A stretch of DNA of 64,000 bases from Thioclava atlantica (GTDB lineage: Bacteria > Pseudomonadota > Alphaproteobacteria > Rhodobacterales > Rhodobacteraceae). Below are positions 34,141 through 43,060 of this stretch, one piece after another. Below the pieces are notes generated by a model. That model did not search any database and was not told where the DNA came from. It saw nothing but the letters and a program-made list of their open reading frames with translations. The position numbers and the translations under genes were made by a program. Position 1 is the first letter of the stretch. Every line of letters starts with the position of its first letter. The stretch covers positions 62,001 through 126,000 of the forward strand of contig NZ_AQRC01000002.1 in the NCBI RefSeq assembly GCF_000737065.1. Reading direction: 5' to 3'.

Positions 34141-35381
34141 ATGGCCTCGACCGACCCGACCCGCGCGCAACCGCATTGGCGCCGCCTGCCCGCGGGCATC
34201 TGGGCGCTCGGTTTCGTCTCGCTGCTGATGGATGTCTCCTCCGAGATGATCCACGCGCTCCTGCCGGTCTACCTGACGGTCGGGCTGGGTGCGACGGCGC
34301 TGGCGGTGGGCGTGATCGAGGGGATCGCCGAGGCCACCGCCGCGATCACCAAGGTCTTCTCGGGCGCGCTTTCGGACCGGCTGGGCCGGCGCAAGGAACT
34401 GGCCGCGCTCGGCTACGGCCTGGCGGCGGTGACCAAACCGATCTTTCCCTCGCGCCCTCGCTCGGCTGGCTGATCGCTGCGCGTTTCATCGACCGGGTCG
34501 GCAAGGGCATCCGGGGCGCGCCGCGCGACGCGCTGGTGGCCGATCTCGCCCCCCCGACCCTGCGCGGCGCGGCCTTCGGGCTGCGGCAATCGCTCGACAC
34601 GGTGGGCGCCTTCCTCGGCCCGCTTCTCGCGATCGGGCTGATGTGGCTCTTCGCCGACAATCTCCGCAACGTCTTCTGGGTCGCGGTGATCCCGGCCTTC
34701 CTGTCGCTGGCGCTCATTCTCTTCGTCGTGCACGAGCCCGCCCGCCCCGCCAACCGCCGCGCGGTACGCAATCCGCTCTCGCGCGCGGAGCTGCGCCATC
34801 TCGGGTCGATCTACTGGTGGGTCGTGGCGGTCGCGACGCTGTTCACCATGGCGCGCTTCAGCGAGGCCTTCCTGATTCTGCGCGCCGAGGAAACCGGCGT
34901 GCCGATCATGCTGGTCCCGCTCGTTTTCGTGGGGATGAACGCGGTCTATGCGCTCTCGGCCTATCCGGTGGGTGCGCTTTCGGACCGGATCGGGCGGGTC
35001 GAATTGCTCGGGCTCGGGCTCGCGACCCTGATCGTCGCCGATCTCTTTCTCGCCTTCGCGCAGGGCTATGTCCTGCTTTCCGCGGGCATCCTGATCTGGG
35101 GGCTGCATATGGGGCTGACCCAGGGGCTGCTTTCGGCGCTGGTGGCCGAGACGGTGCCCGAGGAACTGCGCGGAACCGCCTTCGGGATGTTCAACCTCGT
35201 CACCGGCGTCGCGCTGCTGGCGGCGAGCGTGCTGGCGGGCGTGCTCTGGCAGGAATTCGGAGCGAGCTGGAGCTTTTTCGCGGGCGCGGGATTTGCCGGG
35301 CTCGCCGCGCTCGGACTGCTCCGCCTGCGGGGACGGCTGAACCATCATGCGAAGGCGATGCGGGACGGGGGCGGCGCGTAA
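34141..35381 (+). pseudogene. MFS transporter gene with a frameshift
   Basis: The gene starts with an AGGAGG ribosome site and ATG at 34141, and the first frame reads through MDVSSEMIHALLPVYLTVGLGATALAVGVIEG. In the C-run at 34447-34449 the frame breaks: frame one stops within a few codons, while the expected continuation LAPSLGWLIAARFIDRVGKGIRG resumes in the next frame and runs to 35381. Adding a single C would restore one MFS protein of about 413 aa. Either a real 1-base deletion has inactivated it or this is a sequencing error. The downstream two-thirds is otherwise undamaged, favouring a recent change or an error. Confidence 0.8.
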
Positions 35382-35502
35382 CGTCCCACCCGCACGGGAG
35401 CGGCAGGCCGGGTTTCGGCCCGTCCGCCCCGGATTTTCAATTTGCAATTATCCCGCATATTTCTACCATAAGGCGAGTCGCACCACCTCAGGATGATTTT
35501 CG

Positions 35503-36123
35503 TTGATCCGCCCCCTGGCCCTCTGGATGATGATGCTCGCCGGTCTCGGCCAGCCCGCTGTCACGGAGCGGCCCGATACGCCATCGGCAGACCGGGCCGC
35601 GGACCGGACCGGAGGCTGGAGCCTGCGCGACGTGACGGATTCCCTCGATGACAGCAGGGCGATGAGCCTCTCGCTCAGAGCGGTCGGAGGCACGAATACC
35701 TTCGGCGATGCCCCGACCCTGATCGCCTTTTGCAACGGCGAGGTGAGCGAACTTTTCGTGGATTGGGGTGAATTCGTGGGCTTCGACGGGATCGCGTTGA
35801 GCGTCTCGCTCGGTCGGACCCCGGCGCGCACGCAGCTCTGGAAGGCGTCCTATAACGGCAGCGCGACCTTCCTGCCCGATCGCGTCGAAGCGCAGCTGAA
35901 CGCGATCGCGCAAGTCCGTCATCTGGTGATCGAGACCACGCCGCCGCATGGGCACCCGATCCGCGCGGTCTTCGAGACCCATGGGCTTGCCGAGATGCTC
36001 CCGCAATTCGCGGCGCAATGCCATTGGAATGGTCCGGCGGTGCCGAAGTCCCGGCAGGGAGCCGACCGGATGGTTCTATCGCCTGCCATGCCGCTCCCGG
36101 TCACGGCGCGCGAGACCTCCTGA
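35503..36123 (+). CDS. Exported VasI-like protein
   Basis: The 206-aa product uses a TTG start at 35503 with an AGGAT ribosome site and has a signal peptide-like N-terminus (MIRPLALWMMMLAGLGQPAV). The body follows a pattern seen in VasI-like proteins: W-x(n)-DDSRAMSLSL, then IAFCNGEVSELFVDWGEFV, then LWKASYNGSATFLPD. VasI occurs in type VI secretion loci, but no secretion gene is nearby, so the function is open. An ATG a few codons in is an alternative start. Confidence 0.65.
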   Translation: MIRPLALWMMMLAGLGQPAVTERPDTPSADRAADRTGGWSLRDVTDSLDDSRAMSLSLRAVGGTNTFGDAPTLIAFCNGEVSELFVDWGEFVGFDGIALSVSLGRTPARTQLWKASYNGSATFLPDRVEAQLNAIAQVRHLVIETTPPHGHPIRAVFETHGLAEMLPQFAAQCHWNGPAVPKSRQGADRMVLSPAMPLPVTARETS

Positions 36124-36185
36124 ATTCGGTTTTGCGCATTTCCACCCTCCCCTCGCCGCGCGCTCCGTGACATTCTGGAAGCATC

Positions 36186-37112
36186 ATGCGGCTCGCCAGC
36201 TTCAATATGCAGAACCTGCGGCTCCTCGAAAACGGGGGGGCTGCGCGGCTGCACGGGGCCTGGGACAGCGACGATCTGGAGGATGAGGGCCCGCCGGGGC
36301 TCGACCGGACCGACCGGCGGCTTGCGGCGGAGCTTCTCGCCGAGATCGACGCGGATGTCGTGGCCTTGCAGGAGGTGTTCGACCTTCCCACCCTCGAGGC
36401 GTTCCACGACGACTATCTTCTGGCGACCGGCACCCGCCCCTATCCCGAGCGGCACTGCCTGCCGGGCAATGACGGGCGCGGGCTCGACGTGGCGCTGCTC
36501 TCGCGCCGCCCCGTCGTGCGAGTGCAAAGCCATGCCTCCCTGACGCCGGGCGCGCTCGGCATCGAAATGCCCGAGGGCGTCGATCCCGAGATGCCGGTCT
36601 TTCGCCGCGACTGCCTGCTGGTGCAGGTGGGCGCGCTCACGCTCTTCCTGTGCCATTTCAAATCGCCCTATCCCGACCCGGACGCCGCATGGCGCACCCG
36701 CAGCCTCGAGGCACTCGCGGCCCGACGCCTGATCGAGCGGATATTCGCGGATCCGGCGGAGGAGCTGTGGCTGATCGTCGGAGACCTGAACGAGCCGACC
36801 ACCGAAGAGGGCGCCCCGCGCGCGATCGCACCGCTCGAGGGCGGGTTCTCGGCCGATCTGATGGCGCGGATACCGCGCCCCGACCGCTGGTCCTATTTCG
36901 ATCCGCATTCCGGGCTCTACCACTGCCCCGACGCGCTTCTCGCCTCGCCCGCGCTCGCGCGGCACTATCCCGAGGCGGTGCCGCGGATCCTGCGCAAGGG
37001 GCTCGGCACGGAGGCGGCGCGGTTTCGCGGGGAGCGACTGCCCGGCGTCGGAGATCACCGCCCCCATGCCAGCGACCATGCCGCGGTGGTGATCGACCTG
37101 CCGGGCCTGTGA
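36186..37112 (+). CDS. Endonuclease/exonuclease/phosphatase family protein
   Basis: The 308-aa protein begins MRLASFNMQNLRLLE and shows the family metal and catalytic sites: Asn in FNMQN, Glu in VVALQEVFD, the GDLNEP block near residue 198 and the C-terminal SDHAAV. There is no signal peptide. It may act on DNA, phosphoinositide-like or other phosphodiester substrates; the sequence does not decide. It ends 9 bases from the stop of the convergent ligase gene. Confidence 0.85.
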   Translation: MRLASFNMQNLRLLENGGAARLHGAWDSDDLEDEGPPGLDRTDRRLAAELLAEIDADVVALQEVFDLPTLEAFHDDYLLATGTRPYPERHCLPGNDGRGLDVALLSRRPVVRVQSHASLTPGALGIEMPEGVDPEMPVFRRDCLLVQVGALTLFLCHFKSPYPDPDAAWRTRSLEALAARRLIERIFADPAEELWLIVGDLNEPTTEEGAPRAIAPLEGGFSADLMARIPRPDRWSYFDPHSGLYHCPDALLASPALARHYPEAVPRILRKGLGTEAARFRGERLPGVGDHRPHASDHAAVVIDLPGL

Positions 37113-37121
37113 TCGCCTGCG

Positions 37122-38648
37122 TCAGGCGGGTTCGGCGCGGTCGAGCAGCGCGCGCAGTTCGGTCTTCGCCACCTTGCCGTAATTGTTCTTCGGCAGCGCG
37201 GCGACGAAGCGATAGGCTTTCGGGCGCTTGAACCGCGCGATCCGGTCGAGACAGAGCGCATCAAGCTCCGCCTCGCCCGGGGCCTCGCCCTCGCCCGCGA
37301 CGACGAAGGCCACCACGACCTCGCCCCAGTCCGGGTCGGGCTGGCCGACCACCGCCACCTCGCGGATCGCGGGATGGGCCAGCAGCACCTCCTCCACCTC
37401 GCGCGGATAGATGTTCGAGCCGCCCGAGATGATCACATCCTTCGAGCGGTCCTGCAGCGTGACGAACCCGTCCGCGTCCATCCGCCCCATATCGCCGGTC
37501 CAGAGCCAGCCGTCGCGGATCGTGCGCGCCGTCGCCTGCGGGTTGCGCCAGTAGCCCTGCATCACGGTCGGTCCGCGCACCGCGATCTCGCCCACCTCGC
37601 CGGCGGGCAGTTCCCGCCCGGCCTCGTCGAGGATCGCGACCCGCACCGCCGATTGCGCGCAGCCCACCGAGTTGAGCCGCTCACGCCAGTTCGGATGCCG
37701 GCGGTCGGTGACGGCGGCACGCGGCAGCGCGGTGATCCCCATCGGACATTCGCCCTGCCCGTAGATCTGCACGAAACGCGCGCCCATCACCTCGACCGCC
37801 TCGAGAATGTCGGCCTCGTACATCGGCCCGCCTGCATAGACGATCGTGCGGATGCCCTTGCCGCTCGCGCCCGTGGCCTTCGCCGTATCGACGAGGCGGC
37901 GCACCATCGTGGGGGCGGCGAACATCGAGATCGGCCCGATCCGCGGCGCCAGTTCCAGGATTTCGCCCGGATCGAACCCTCCCGAGGGCGGCACCACATG
38001 GCGCGCGCCGCGCATCACATGCATGAAGTTGTAGAGCCCCGCCCCGTGGCTCATCGGCGCGGCATAGAGGATCGCATCCTCGCCGCGCACCTCGTCCACA
38101 TCGACGAAATAGCACAGGCTCATCGCGGCGAGATTGCCGCATGAGAGCATCACGCCCTTGGGCTGGCCCGTGGTGCCGGAGGTGTAGAAGAGCCAGGCCA
38201 GGTCATCGGCATCGCGCGGTTCGGGGGCGTCCCTTCCCGTCCCCGCGCGCATCACCGCGAAATCCGGCCCCTGCAGCGAGATCACGGGCGGGTCGCCCAG
38301 AAGACCGGCCAGCGCCGCGGCCGATTTGTCATCGCCAAAGACCAGCCGCGCCTCGGAATTGCCGATGATCCAGGCGGCCTCGCGCGGATGCAGCTTGCCG
38401 TTGATCGGCACCGCCACCGCGCCGCGCCACCAGATACCGTAAAGCGCCTCGAGATATTCGGTGCAATTGCCGGCAAAGAGCGCGACCCGGTCTCCGGCCC
38501 CGATCCCCTGCGCCGTCAGCGCCTGCGCGATCGCCGCCGCACGCCGGGCAAATTCCGCGTAATCCGCCTCGAGCCGCGTGCCCGTCACGAGCGCGGCGGA
38601 TGCGGGGCAGCGCTTGGCCGTGCGCGAAAGCCATTCCGCGGGGTTCAT
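37122..38648 (-). CDS. AMP-dependent acyl-CoA synthetase/ligase
   Basis: The 508-aa adenylate-forming enzyme activates a carboxylic acid to its CoA thioester. It has the P-loop-like FYTSGTTGQPKGVMLS near residue 155, the QIYGQGECP block, the DGWLWTGDMGRMDADGF hinge region and the C-terminal catalytic lysine region PKNNYGKVAKTEL. No beta-oxidation or aromatic pathway genes adjoin it, so the acid substrate is unknown. Confidence 0.9.
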   Translation of the reverse strand: MNPAEWLSRTAKRCPASAALVTGTRLEADYAEFARRAAAIAQALTAQGIGAGDRVALFAGNCTEYLEALYGIWWRGAVAVPINGKLHPREAAWIIGNSEARLVFGDDKSAAALAGLLGDPPVISLQGPDFAVMRAGTGRDAPEPRDADDLAWLFYTSGTTGQPKGVMLSCGNLAAMSLCYFVDVDEVRGEDAILYAAPMSHGAGLYNFMHVMRGARHVVPPSGGFDPGEILELAPRIGPISMFAAPTMVRRLVDTAKATGASGKGIRTIVYAGGPMYEADILEAVEVMGARFVQIYGQGECPMGITALPRAAVTDRRHPNWRERLNSVGCAQSAVRVAILDEAGRELPAGEVGEIAVRGPTVMQGYWRNPQATARTIRDGWLWTGDMGRMDADGFVTLQDRSKDVIISGGSNIYPREVEEVLLAHPAIREVAVVGQPDPDWGEVVVAFVVAGEGEAPGEAELDALCLDRIARFKRPKAYRFVAALPKNNYGKVAKTELRALLDRAEPA

Positions 38649-38824
38649 GCAAGCCTCGCACGAAGAACGCGCGCCTCATTCCACGGCCTAGGCACGGGGA
38701 ATACCCCGGTCGAACATCTCGAAATCATCACTGTCTCCTCCACCGAGGACACAGATAGCATGAACGGAACGCGGCGGAACAGCCCGCCCGCCGCGTCCCC
38801 TTGCAACCCGGTTTGCCCGCGCGG

Positions 38825-39844
38825 TCAGTGCGCGCGGTAGGCGCCCTGACGCTCGAGCATCCAGCCCGGATATTCCTCGGGCAGCGCCGAGACCTTGTCG
38901 AGCGCGGCCAGGTCATCCTCGCTCAGCTCGATCGCGGTCGCCCCGATATTGTCGCTGAGCTGATCGACCCGCTTCGCGCCCACGATCACGCTGGTGACCG
39001 CGTCCTGATGGAGAAGCCAGGCGAGCGCGACCTGCGCGACCGAGCAGCCCTTCGCCTCGGCGATCGGGCGCATCACCTCGATCACCTCGAAGGCGCGGTC
39101 CTTGTTGAGCGGCGGGAAGTCGAAATTGGCGCGGCGCCCGTCGGCCCCCTTGCCCTCGCGATCGTATTTGCCCGAGAGGAAGCCGCCCGCGAGCGGGCTC
39201 CAGACCATCAGGCCGATCCCGGTATCCTTGAGCATCGGCACGACCTCGCGCTCCAGATCCCGGCCCGCGATGGTGTAATAGGCCTGCAGAGACAGGATCG
39301 GCGCGAGCCGGCGGGCCTCGGCGATCCCCACCGCCTTCACGATCTGCCACGCCGCCCAGTTCGACAGACCGATATAGCGGACATGGCCGTGCCGCACGAG
39401 CGTATCGAGCGCCTCGAGCGTCTCGACGATCGGCGTGTGCGGGTCGAAACCGTGGATCTGGTAGAGGTCGATATGATCGAGCTGGAGCCGCTCGAGGCTC
39501 GCCTTGCACTGGTCCATGATGTGATAGCGCGAGGCCCCGCGCGAGTTGATCCCCTCGCCCATCGGCCCGAGCACCTTGGTGGCGATCACCACCTCGTCGC
39601 GCCGCACCCCGAGGTTCTTGAGCGATTTGCCGAGGATGCGCTCGCTCTCGCCCCCGGCATAGATATTGGCGGTGTCGATGAAATTGATGCCCGCATCGAG
39701 CGCGGTTTTCACCAGCCCGTCGGCCTCTTTCTGGCCGAGCTGGCCGATCTGGCCCCACATCCCCTCGGACCCGCCGAAGGTCATCGTGCCGAGGCAGAGT
39801 TCGGAAACAAACAGGCCGCTCGGGCCCAGACGACGATAGCGCAT
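38825..39844 (-). CDS. Aldo/keto reductase
   Basis: The 339-aa NADPH-dependent oxidoreductase has the family tetrad in order: Asp in FIDTANIYAGG, Tyr in the same segment, Lys in VIATKVLGPMG and His in YQIHGFDPH. The cofactor-binding end is SVIVGAKRVDQLSDNIGA. It resembles the YajO/PhdYeaE-type branch acting on small aldehydes and ketones. It is a single gene, divergent from the COG4315 gene. Confidence 0.92.
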   Translation of the reverse strand: MRYRRLGPSGLFVSELCLGTMTFGGSEGMWGQIGQLGQKEADGLVKTALDAGINFIDTANIYAGGESERILGKSLKNLGVRRDEVVIATKVLGPMGEGINSRGASRYHIMDQCKASLERLQLDHIDLYQIHGFDPHTPIVETLEALDTLVRHGHVRYIGLSNWAAWQIVKAVGIAEARRLAPILSLQAYYTIAGRDLEREVVPMLKDTGIGLMVWSPLAGGFLSGKYDREGKGADGRRANFDFPPLNKDRAFEVIEVMRPIAEAKGCSVAQVALAWLLHQDAVTSVIVGAKRVDQLSDNIGATAIELSEDDLAALDKVSALPEEYPGWMLERQGAYRAH

Positions 39845-39897
39845 GGTTGAGGTCCTTCTTACCGATTGGATTGGTTATGCATTCGCAATGAAGACGC

Positions 39898-39916
39898 CCG
39901 GGCCGAGAGGGCCCGG
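39898..39916. repeat. Inverted repeat in divergent promoter region
   Basis: A 7-bp perfect inverted repeat (CCGGGCC / GGCCCGG, 5-base loop) lies 54 bases upstream of the aldo/keto reductase start. It could be an operator. No regulator gene is adjacent to suggest a partner. Confidence 0.35.
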
Positions 39917-40056
39917 TCTGCCCGACATATGGGCCGGCGGCGGCGCAAGGCCATGAAAAGACGGATCACATGATCGCGGGGAGCCCCTCTGCGCGTTGCG
40001 ATCCGCATCGGGCCGGAACGAAATCTCGCGGGATCGGAATTTTTTTCGTACCGCCG

Positions 40057-40083
40057 GGAATAAGCGGCGCCGCGCAGCGTCTT
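40057..40083 (+). promoter_or_regulatory. Putative ECF-type promoter
   Basis: GGAATA (40057-40062) and CGTCTT (40078-40083) are separated by 15 bases, resembling the GGAAN / CGTC pattern of ECF-sigma promoters. They lie 35 bases before the ATG of the COG4315 gene. The ECF sigma gene downstream could use it for autoregulation. Confidence 0.35.
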
Positions 40084-40118
40084 TCTCTGCACAGTTCCTC
40101 ATATCCAAGGAGACGACG

Positions 40119-40490
40119 ATGAGAAAATTCCTGCTGGCCGGCGCGATGATGATGGCCGCCACGATCGCCCAGGCCGACCCCGCCCAGATCGCCGAAACCG
40201 CCAAGGGCCCGACGCTGGTCGACGCGGCGGGCATGACGCTCTACACTTTCGCCAAGGACAGCGCGGAGACATCCGCCTGCAACGGCCCGTGCGCGGCGAA
40301 CTGGCCGCCGCTGATGGCCGGCTCGGATGCGATGCCGATGGGCGAGTGGAGCGTGATCATCCGTGACGACGGTTCGAAGCAATGGGCCTACAAGGGCCAG
40401 CCTCTCTACACCTGGGTCAAGGACCAGAAGCCGGGCGACATCACCGGCGACGGGTTCCTCGAAGGGGCCTGGCACGTCGCCCAGCCCTGA
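40119..40490 (+). CDS. Exported COG4315-type repeat protein
   Basis: The 123-aa protein has a signal peptide (MRKFLLAGAMMMAATIAQA). It then has two copies of the secreted-repeat pattern typical of the family: GPTLVDAAGMTLYTFAKD with CNGPCAANWPPL, and WAYKGQPLYTWVKDQKPGD. AAGGAG precedes the ATG. The function is unknown; the two conserved cysteines may form a disulfide. It lies upstream of an ECF sigma/anti-sigma pair, a combination that suggests an envelope or redox stress unit. Confidence 0.85.
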   Translation: MRKFLLAGAMMMAATIAQADPAQIAETAKGPTLVDAAGMTLYTFAKDSAETSACNGPCAANWPPLMAGSDAMPMGEWSVIIRDDGSKQWAYKGQPLYTWVKDQKPGDITGDGFLEGAWHVAQP

Positions 40491-40541
40491 ACGACGGACA
40501 GGCGGCGCCGGGTGGCGCCGCCCCCACCAGCGAGGCCTCGC

Positions 40542-41063
40542 GTGACCCGCCGTTCCCGCCATGTGATCGAGAGCCAGATCCCCGCGCTGCGCCGCTTCGC
40601 CTTCGCGCTGACCCGCGATCGCGACCGGGCGGACGATCTCGTGCAGGACTGCCTCGCGCGGGCGCTCTCGCGCTGGCATCTGCTGCGCTCGGAGGATAGC
40701 CTGCGCACCTGGCTGTTCCGGATCCTGCGCAATCTGCATCTCGACAGCGGCAGGCGGCAGGCGCGGCACCCCGAACAGGGCGGGTTCGATCCCGACAGCC
40801 ATCCCGGACATGCGGGCAATCCCGAAACCGCGCTGTTTCTCTCCGACGTGATGGGGGCGCTTTTCCGCCTACCCGCGGAGCAGCAGGAGGTTTTGCTTCT
40901 CGTGGGCGTCGAGGATTTCAGCTATGACGCGACCGCCGAGATTTTGGGGATCCCCCGAGGCACGGTGATGTCGCGCCTGGCGCGCGGCCGCGAGGCGCTG
41001 CGCGAGATGACCGGGCATGAGCGCCCCCCGCGGCGCGGTGCCCATCTGCGGAGTTTGAAATGA
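40542..41063 (+). CDS. ECF-type RNA polymerase sigma factor
   Basis: The 173-aa protein has sigma region 2 (FALTRDRDRADDLVQDCLARAL, then RTWLFRILRNLHLD) and region 4 (LPAEQQEVLLLVGVEDFSYDATAEILGIPRGTVMSRLARGREAL), with no sigma-1.1 or region 3. A GTG start at 40542 gives the normal family length. Its stop overlaps the anti-sigma start by ATGA, the usual arrangement. Confidence 0.92.
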   Translation: MTRRSRHVIESQIPALRRFAFALTRDRDRADDLVQDCLARALSRWHLLRSEDSLRTWLFRILRNLHLDSGRRQARHPEQGGFDPDSHPGHAGNPETALFLSDVMGALFRLPAEQQEVLLLVGVEDFSYDATAEILGIPRGTVMSRLARGREALREMTGHERPPRRGAHLRSLK

Positions 41064-41830
41064 ACAGGACCCAGCCCCTCTCCGACGAGGATCTGCACGG
41101 TTACATCGACGATCGGCTCGACGCGGCGGGGCGGGCCCGCGTGCGCGCCGCGCTCGAGGCCGACCCCGCCCTGGCCGAAAAGGCGGCGCAGATGCGCGCC
41201 GACCGCGAGGCCCTGCGCGCGGCCTTCGCCCCGATCCATGACGAGCCGGTCCCCGGCCATCTGCGCCCGGCCGCCCCCGCCGCGCCTGACTGGCGCCGGC
41301 TGGCCGCCGGGGCGGTGCTCTTCGCGCTCGGGATCGGCGCGGGCTGGGGCGCGGCCCGCTGGGAAGGGCCGCAGACGGCCCCCGCCCGTGCGCCGCTGAA
41401 CGAGCTGGTCTCGGAGGCTCAGGTGGCCCATGCCGTCTATTCGGTCGAGGTCGCCCACCCGGTCGAGGTCGCCGCCGATCAGCAGACGCATCTCATGGCG
41501 TGGCTGTCGAAGCGTCTCGGGCACCCCCTCTCCGCGCCCGACCTTTCCGGGCAGGGCTACACCCTCGTGGGCGGGCGCCTGCTGCCATCCGACAAGGGAC
41601 CGGCGGCGCAGCTGATGTATGAAAACGCGGGCGGGCTGCGGGTCACGCTCTATGTCACCGCGCTCGACAGCGGCGAGACCGCGTTCCGGCTCGAGCAGGG
41701 CAAGAACGGCGTCTCGAGCCTGATCTGGGTCGATCAGGGCTACGGCTTCGCCCTCTCCGCCCCGCTCACCCGAAACCGGCTCTGGCCGCTCGGACAGTCC
41801 GTCTACCGCCAGGTCGCCTTCGCGGGCTGA
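41060..41830 (+). CDS. Membrane anti-sigma factor
   Basis: The 256-aa protein starts with an anti-sigma domain (LSDEDLHGYIDDRLDAAGRARVRAALEADP). A single membrane span follows near residue 85 (LAAGAVLFALGIGAGWGAA), then a periplasmic sensor part. It lacks the HxxxCxxC zinc motif, so it is not of the ZAS redox type. It should hold the co-encoded ECF sigma factor inactive at the membrane until an envelope signal arrives. Confidence 0.9.
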   Translation: MNRTQPLSDEDLHGYIDDRLDAAGRARVRAALEADPALAEKAAQMRADREALRAAFAPIHDEPVPGHLRPAAPAAPDWRRLAAGAVLFALGIGAGWGAARWEGPQTAPARAPLNELVSEAQVAHAVYSVEVAHPVEVAADQQTHLMAWLSKRLGHPLSAPDLSGQGYTLVGGRLLPSDKGPAAQLMYENAGGLRVTLYVTALDSGETAFRLEQGKNGVSSLIWVDQGYGFALSAPLTRNRLWPLGQSVYRQVAFAG

Positions 41831-41873
41831 ACCGTAGAACGCGCGCCAAGGGGGTGCATCGCGCCGCCCCCGT

Positions 41874-41929
41874 ACTGCTCGGCCCGTGCTGCTCGGCCCG
41901 TGCTGCTCGGGTCGTGCTGCTCGGGTCGG
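41874..41929 (+). repeat. Four tandem copies of a 14-base unit
   Basis: The unit GCTGCTCGGCCCGT is repeated four times head to tail, with a different first base in copy 1 and GGTC replacing GCCC in copies 3 and 4. It lies between the convergent anti-sigma and binding-protein genes. It looks like a slippage-generated minisatellite without coding role. A short GC hairpin (CCCCGG-TG-CCGGGG) follows near 41947-41960. Confidence 0.8.
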
Positions 41930-41975
41930 CCCGTCAGGACAGCGGACCCCGGTGCCGGGGCCCGCATCCGCGATC

Positions 41976-42944
41976 TCAGTTCGCCTCCGGGATCGGCTTG
42001 AGCTTGAGCTCCTCCGCGGAGGCCTCCCCGAAGCCGTATTTCGCATAGATCGCCTGCGCCTCGGGCGTGCCCAGATAGGCGAGATAGCGCATCGCGTTAT
42101 AGGCGTTGCGCCCGGTCTGGAGCGGCCCGATCGCGTAGCCCACCTTGTCCTGCATGTTGAGCGGCGCCGGGATCGGCACGCCGTCGACCTTGCGGTTCTC
42201 GGCCTTGGCGTGGACCACTTCCGTCGTCCAGACGATGCCGACATCGGCCTCGCCCGCCTCGATCCGCGCGGGCGTCTCGCGGTGGTGGCGCTTGGTGAAC
42301 CAGGTCCTGCCCTTGACCGCCCAGCAGCCGCTGCATTCCGCCCCGGCCGTGACCCTGTCATACATCTTCATGTTCCTGAGCATCTGGCTGCCGTAGAACT
42401 TGAAGATGCCTTCGGTCATCGGATTGGGATGCGACTGCACCAGATCCTCGCGCCCGAGATCCTCGGGGCCCTTGATCCCCTTGGGATTGCCCGCCGCGAC
42501 CATCAGTTCGAGCTTGTTATGGGTGTAGATCATGTAATCCGACATCACCCCCTTGGCCTTGAGCGCCTTGAGATGACCGAGATTGACCGAGGCGTAGAGA
42601 TCGGGGTTCATCGCCGTGTCCTGCCCCTCGATCTGGCCCTGCTGAAGGATCTGCCCCTTCAGGATCTGCCCCGGCGGGATCGTCTCGACATAGATCTTGC
42701 CGATATCTGGATTGCGGCTCTGGAAATCCTGGATCAGCTCTTCCATCACCATGAACTGGTTGCCCGCGAGGTACATGACGAGATCGGCGGTGTAGCTGTC
42801 GCCGATCTTGCCGTAATCGATCGTGCCTCCCGAAACGAAGGTGCGATAATCGTTGCTATGGCCGTCATCCTCGGCCGCCGCGACCGTGAGCGGCAGGACC
42901 GCGATGCCAAGCACCGCGACCCATCCCTGAATCGAATGTTTCAT
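41976..42944 (-). CDS. Periplasmic substrate-binding protein, ModA-like, without transporter
   Basis: The 322-aa protein has a signal peptide ending VAAA and a two-lobed binding-protein fold related to molybdate/sulfate-type proteins (LVMYLAGNQFMVMEELIQDFQSRNPDIGKIYVETIPPGQ; VQSHPNPMTEGIFKFYG; EAGEADVGIVWTTE). It contains an unusual ECSGCW pair of cysteines. GGAGG precedes the ATG at 42944. No permease or ATPase gene is near. It follows the LuxR-type membrane sensor by 116 bases on the same strand, so it may be its target or a ligand-presenting partner. Confidence 0.8.
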   Translation of the reverse strand: MKHSIQGWVAVLGIAVLPLTVAAAEDDGHSNDYRTFVSGGTIDYGKIGDSYTADLVMYLAGNQFMVMEELIQDFQSRNPDIGKIYVETIPPGQILKGQILQQGQIEGQDTAMNPDLYASVNLGHLKALKAKGVMSDYMIYTHNKLELMVAAGNPKGIKGPEDLGREDLVQSHPNPMTEGIFKFYGSQMLRNMKMYDRVTAGAECSGCWAVKGRTWFTKRHHRETPARIEAGEADVGIVWTTEVVHAKAENRKVDGVPIPAPLNMQDKVGYAIGPLQTGRNAYNAMRYLAYLGTPEAQAIYAKYGFGEASAEELKLKPIPEAN

Positions 42945-43060
42945 GAAGTCCTCCCTGAGCCCGCCTCCCAACGGGCTTTCCTCGATATGCGGAAGGCCAC
43001 GCCTTCCACCTTCAAGCGTGACAAAGCGGGAGGCGCGGGGATACTCGGGAGAGTGCCGGA

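Noticed and set aside
30930-35381. Very long plus-strand open frame (about 1480 codons) across the kinase and regulator genes
   Set aside because: It is antisense to two clear genes and has low-complexity Arg/His/Asp-rich translation without domains. Only its last part, in frame with the MFS C-terminus, is real.
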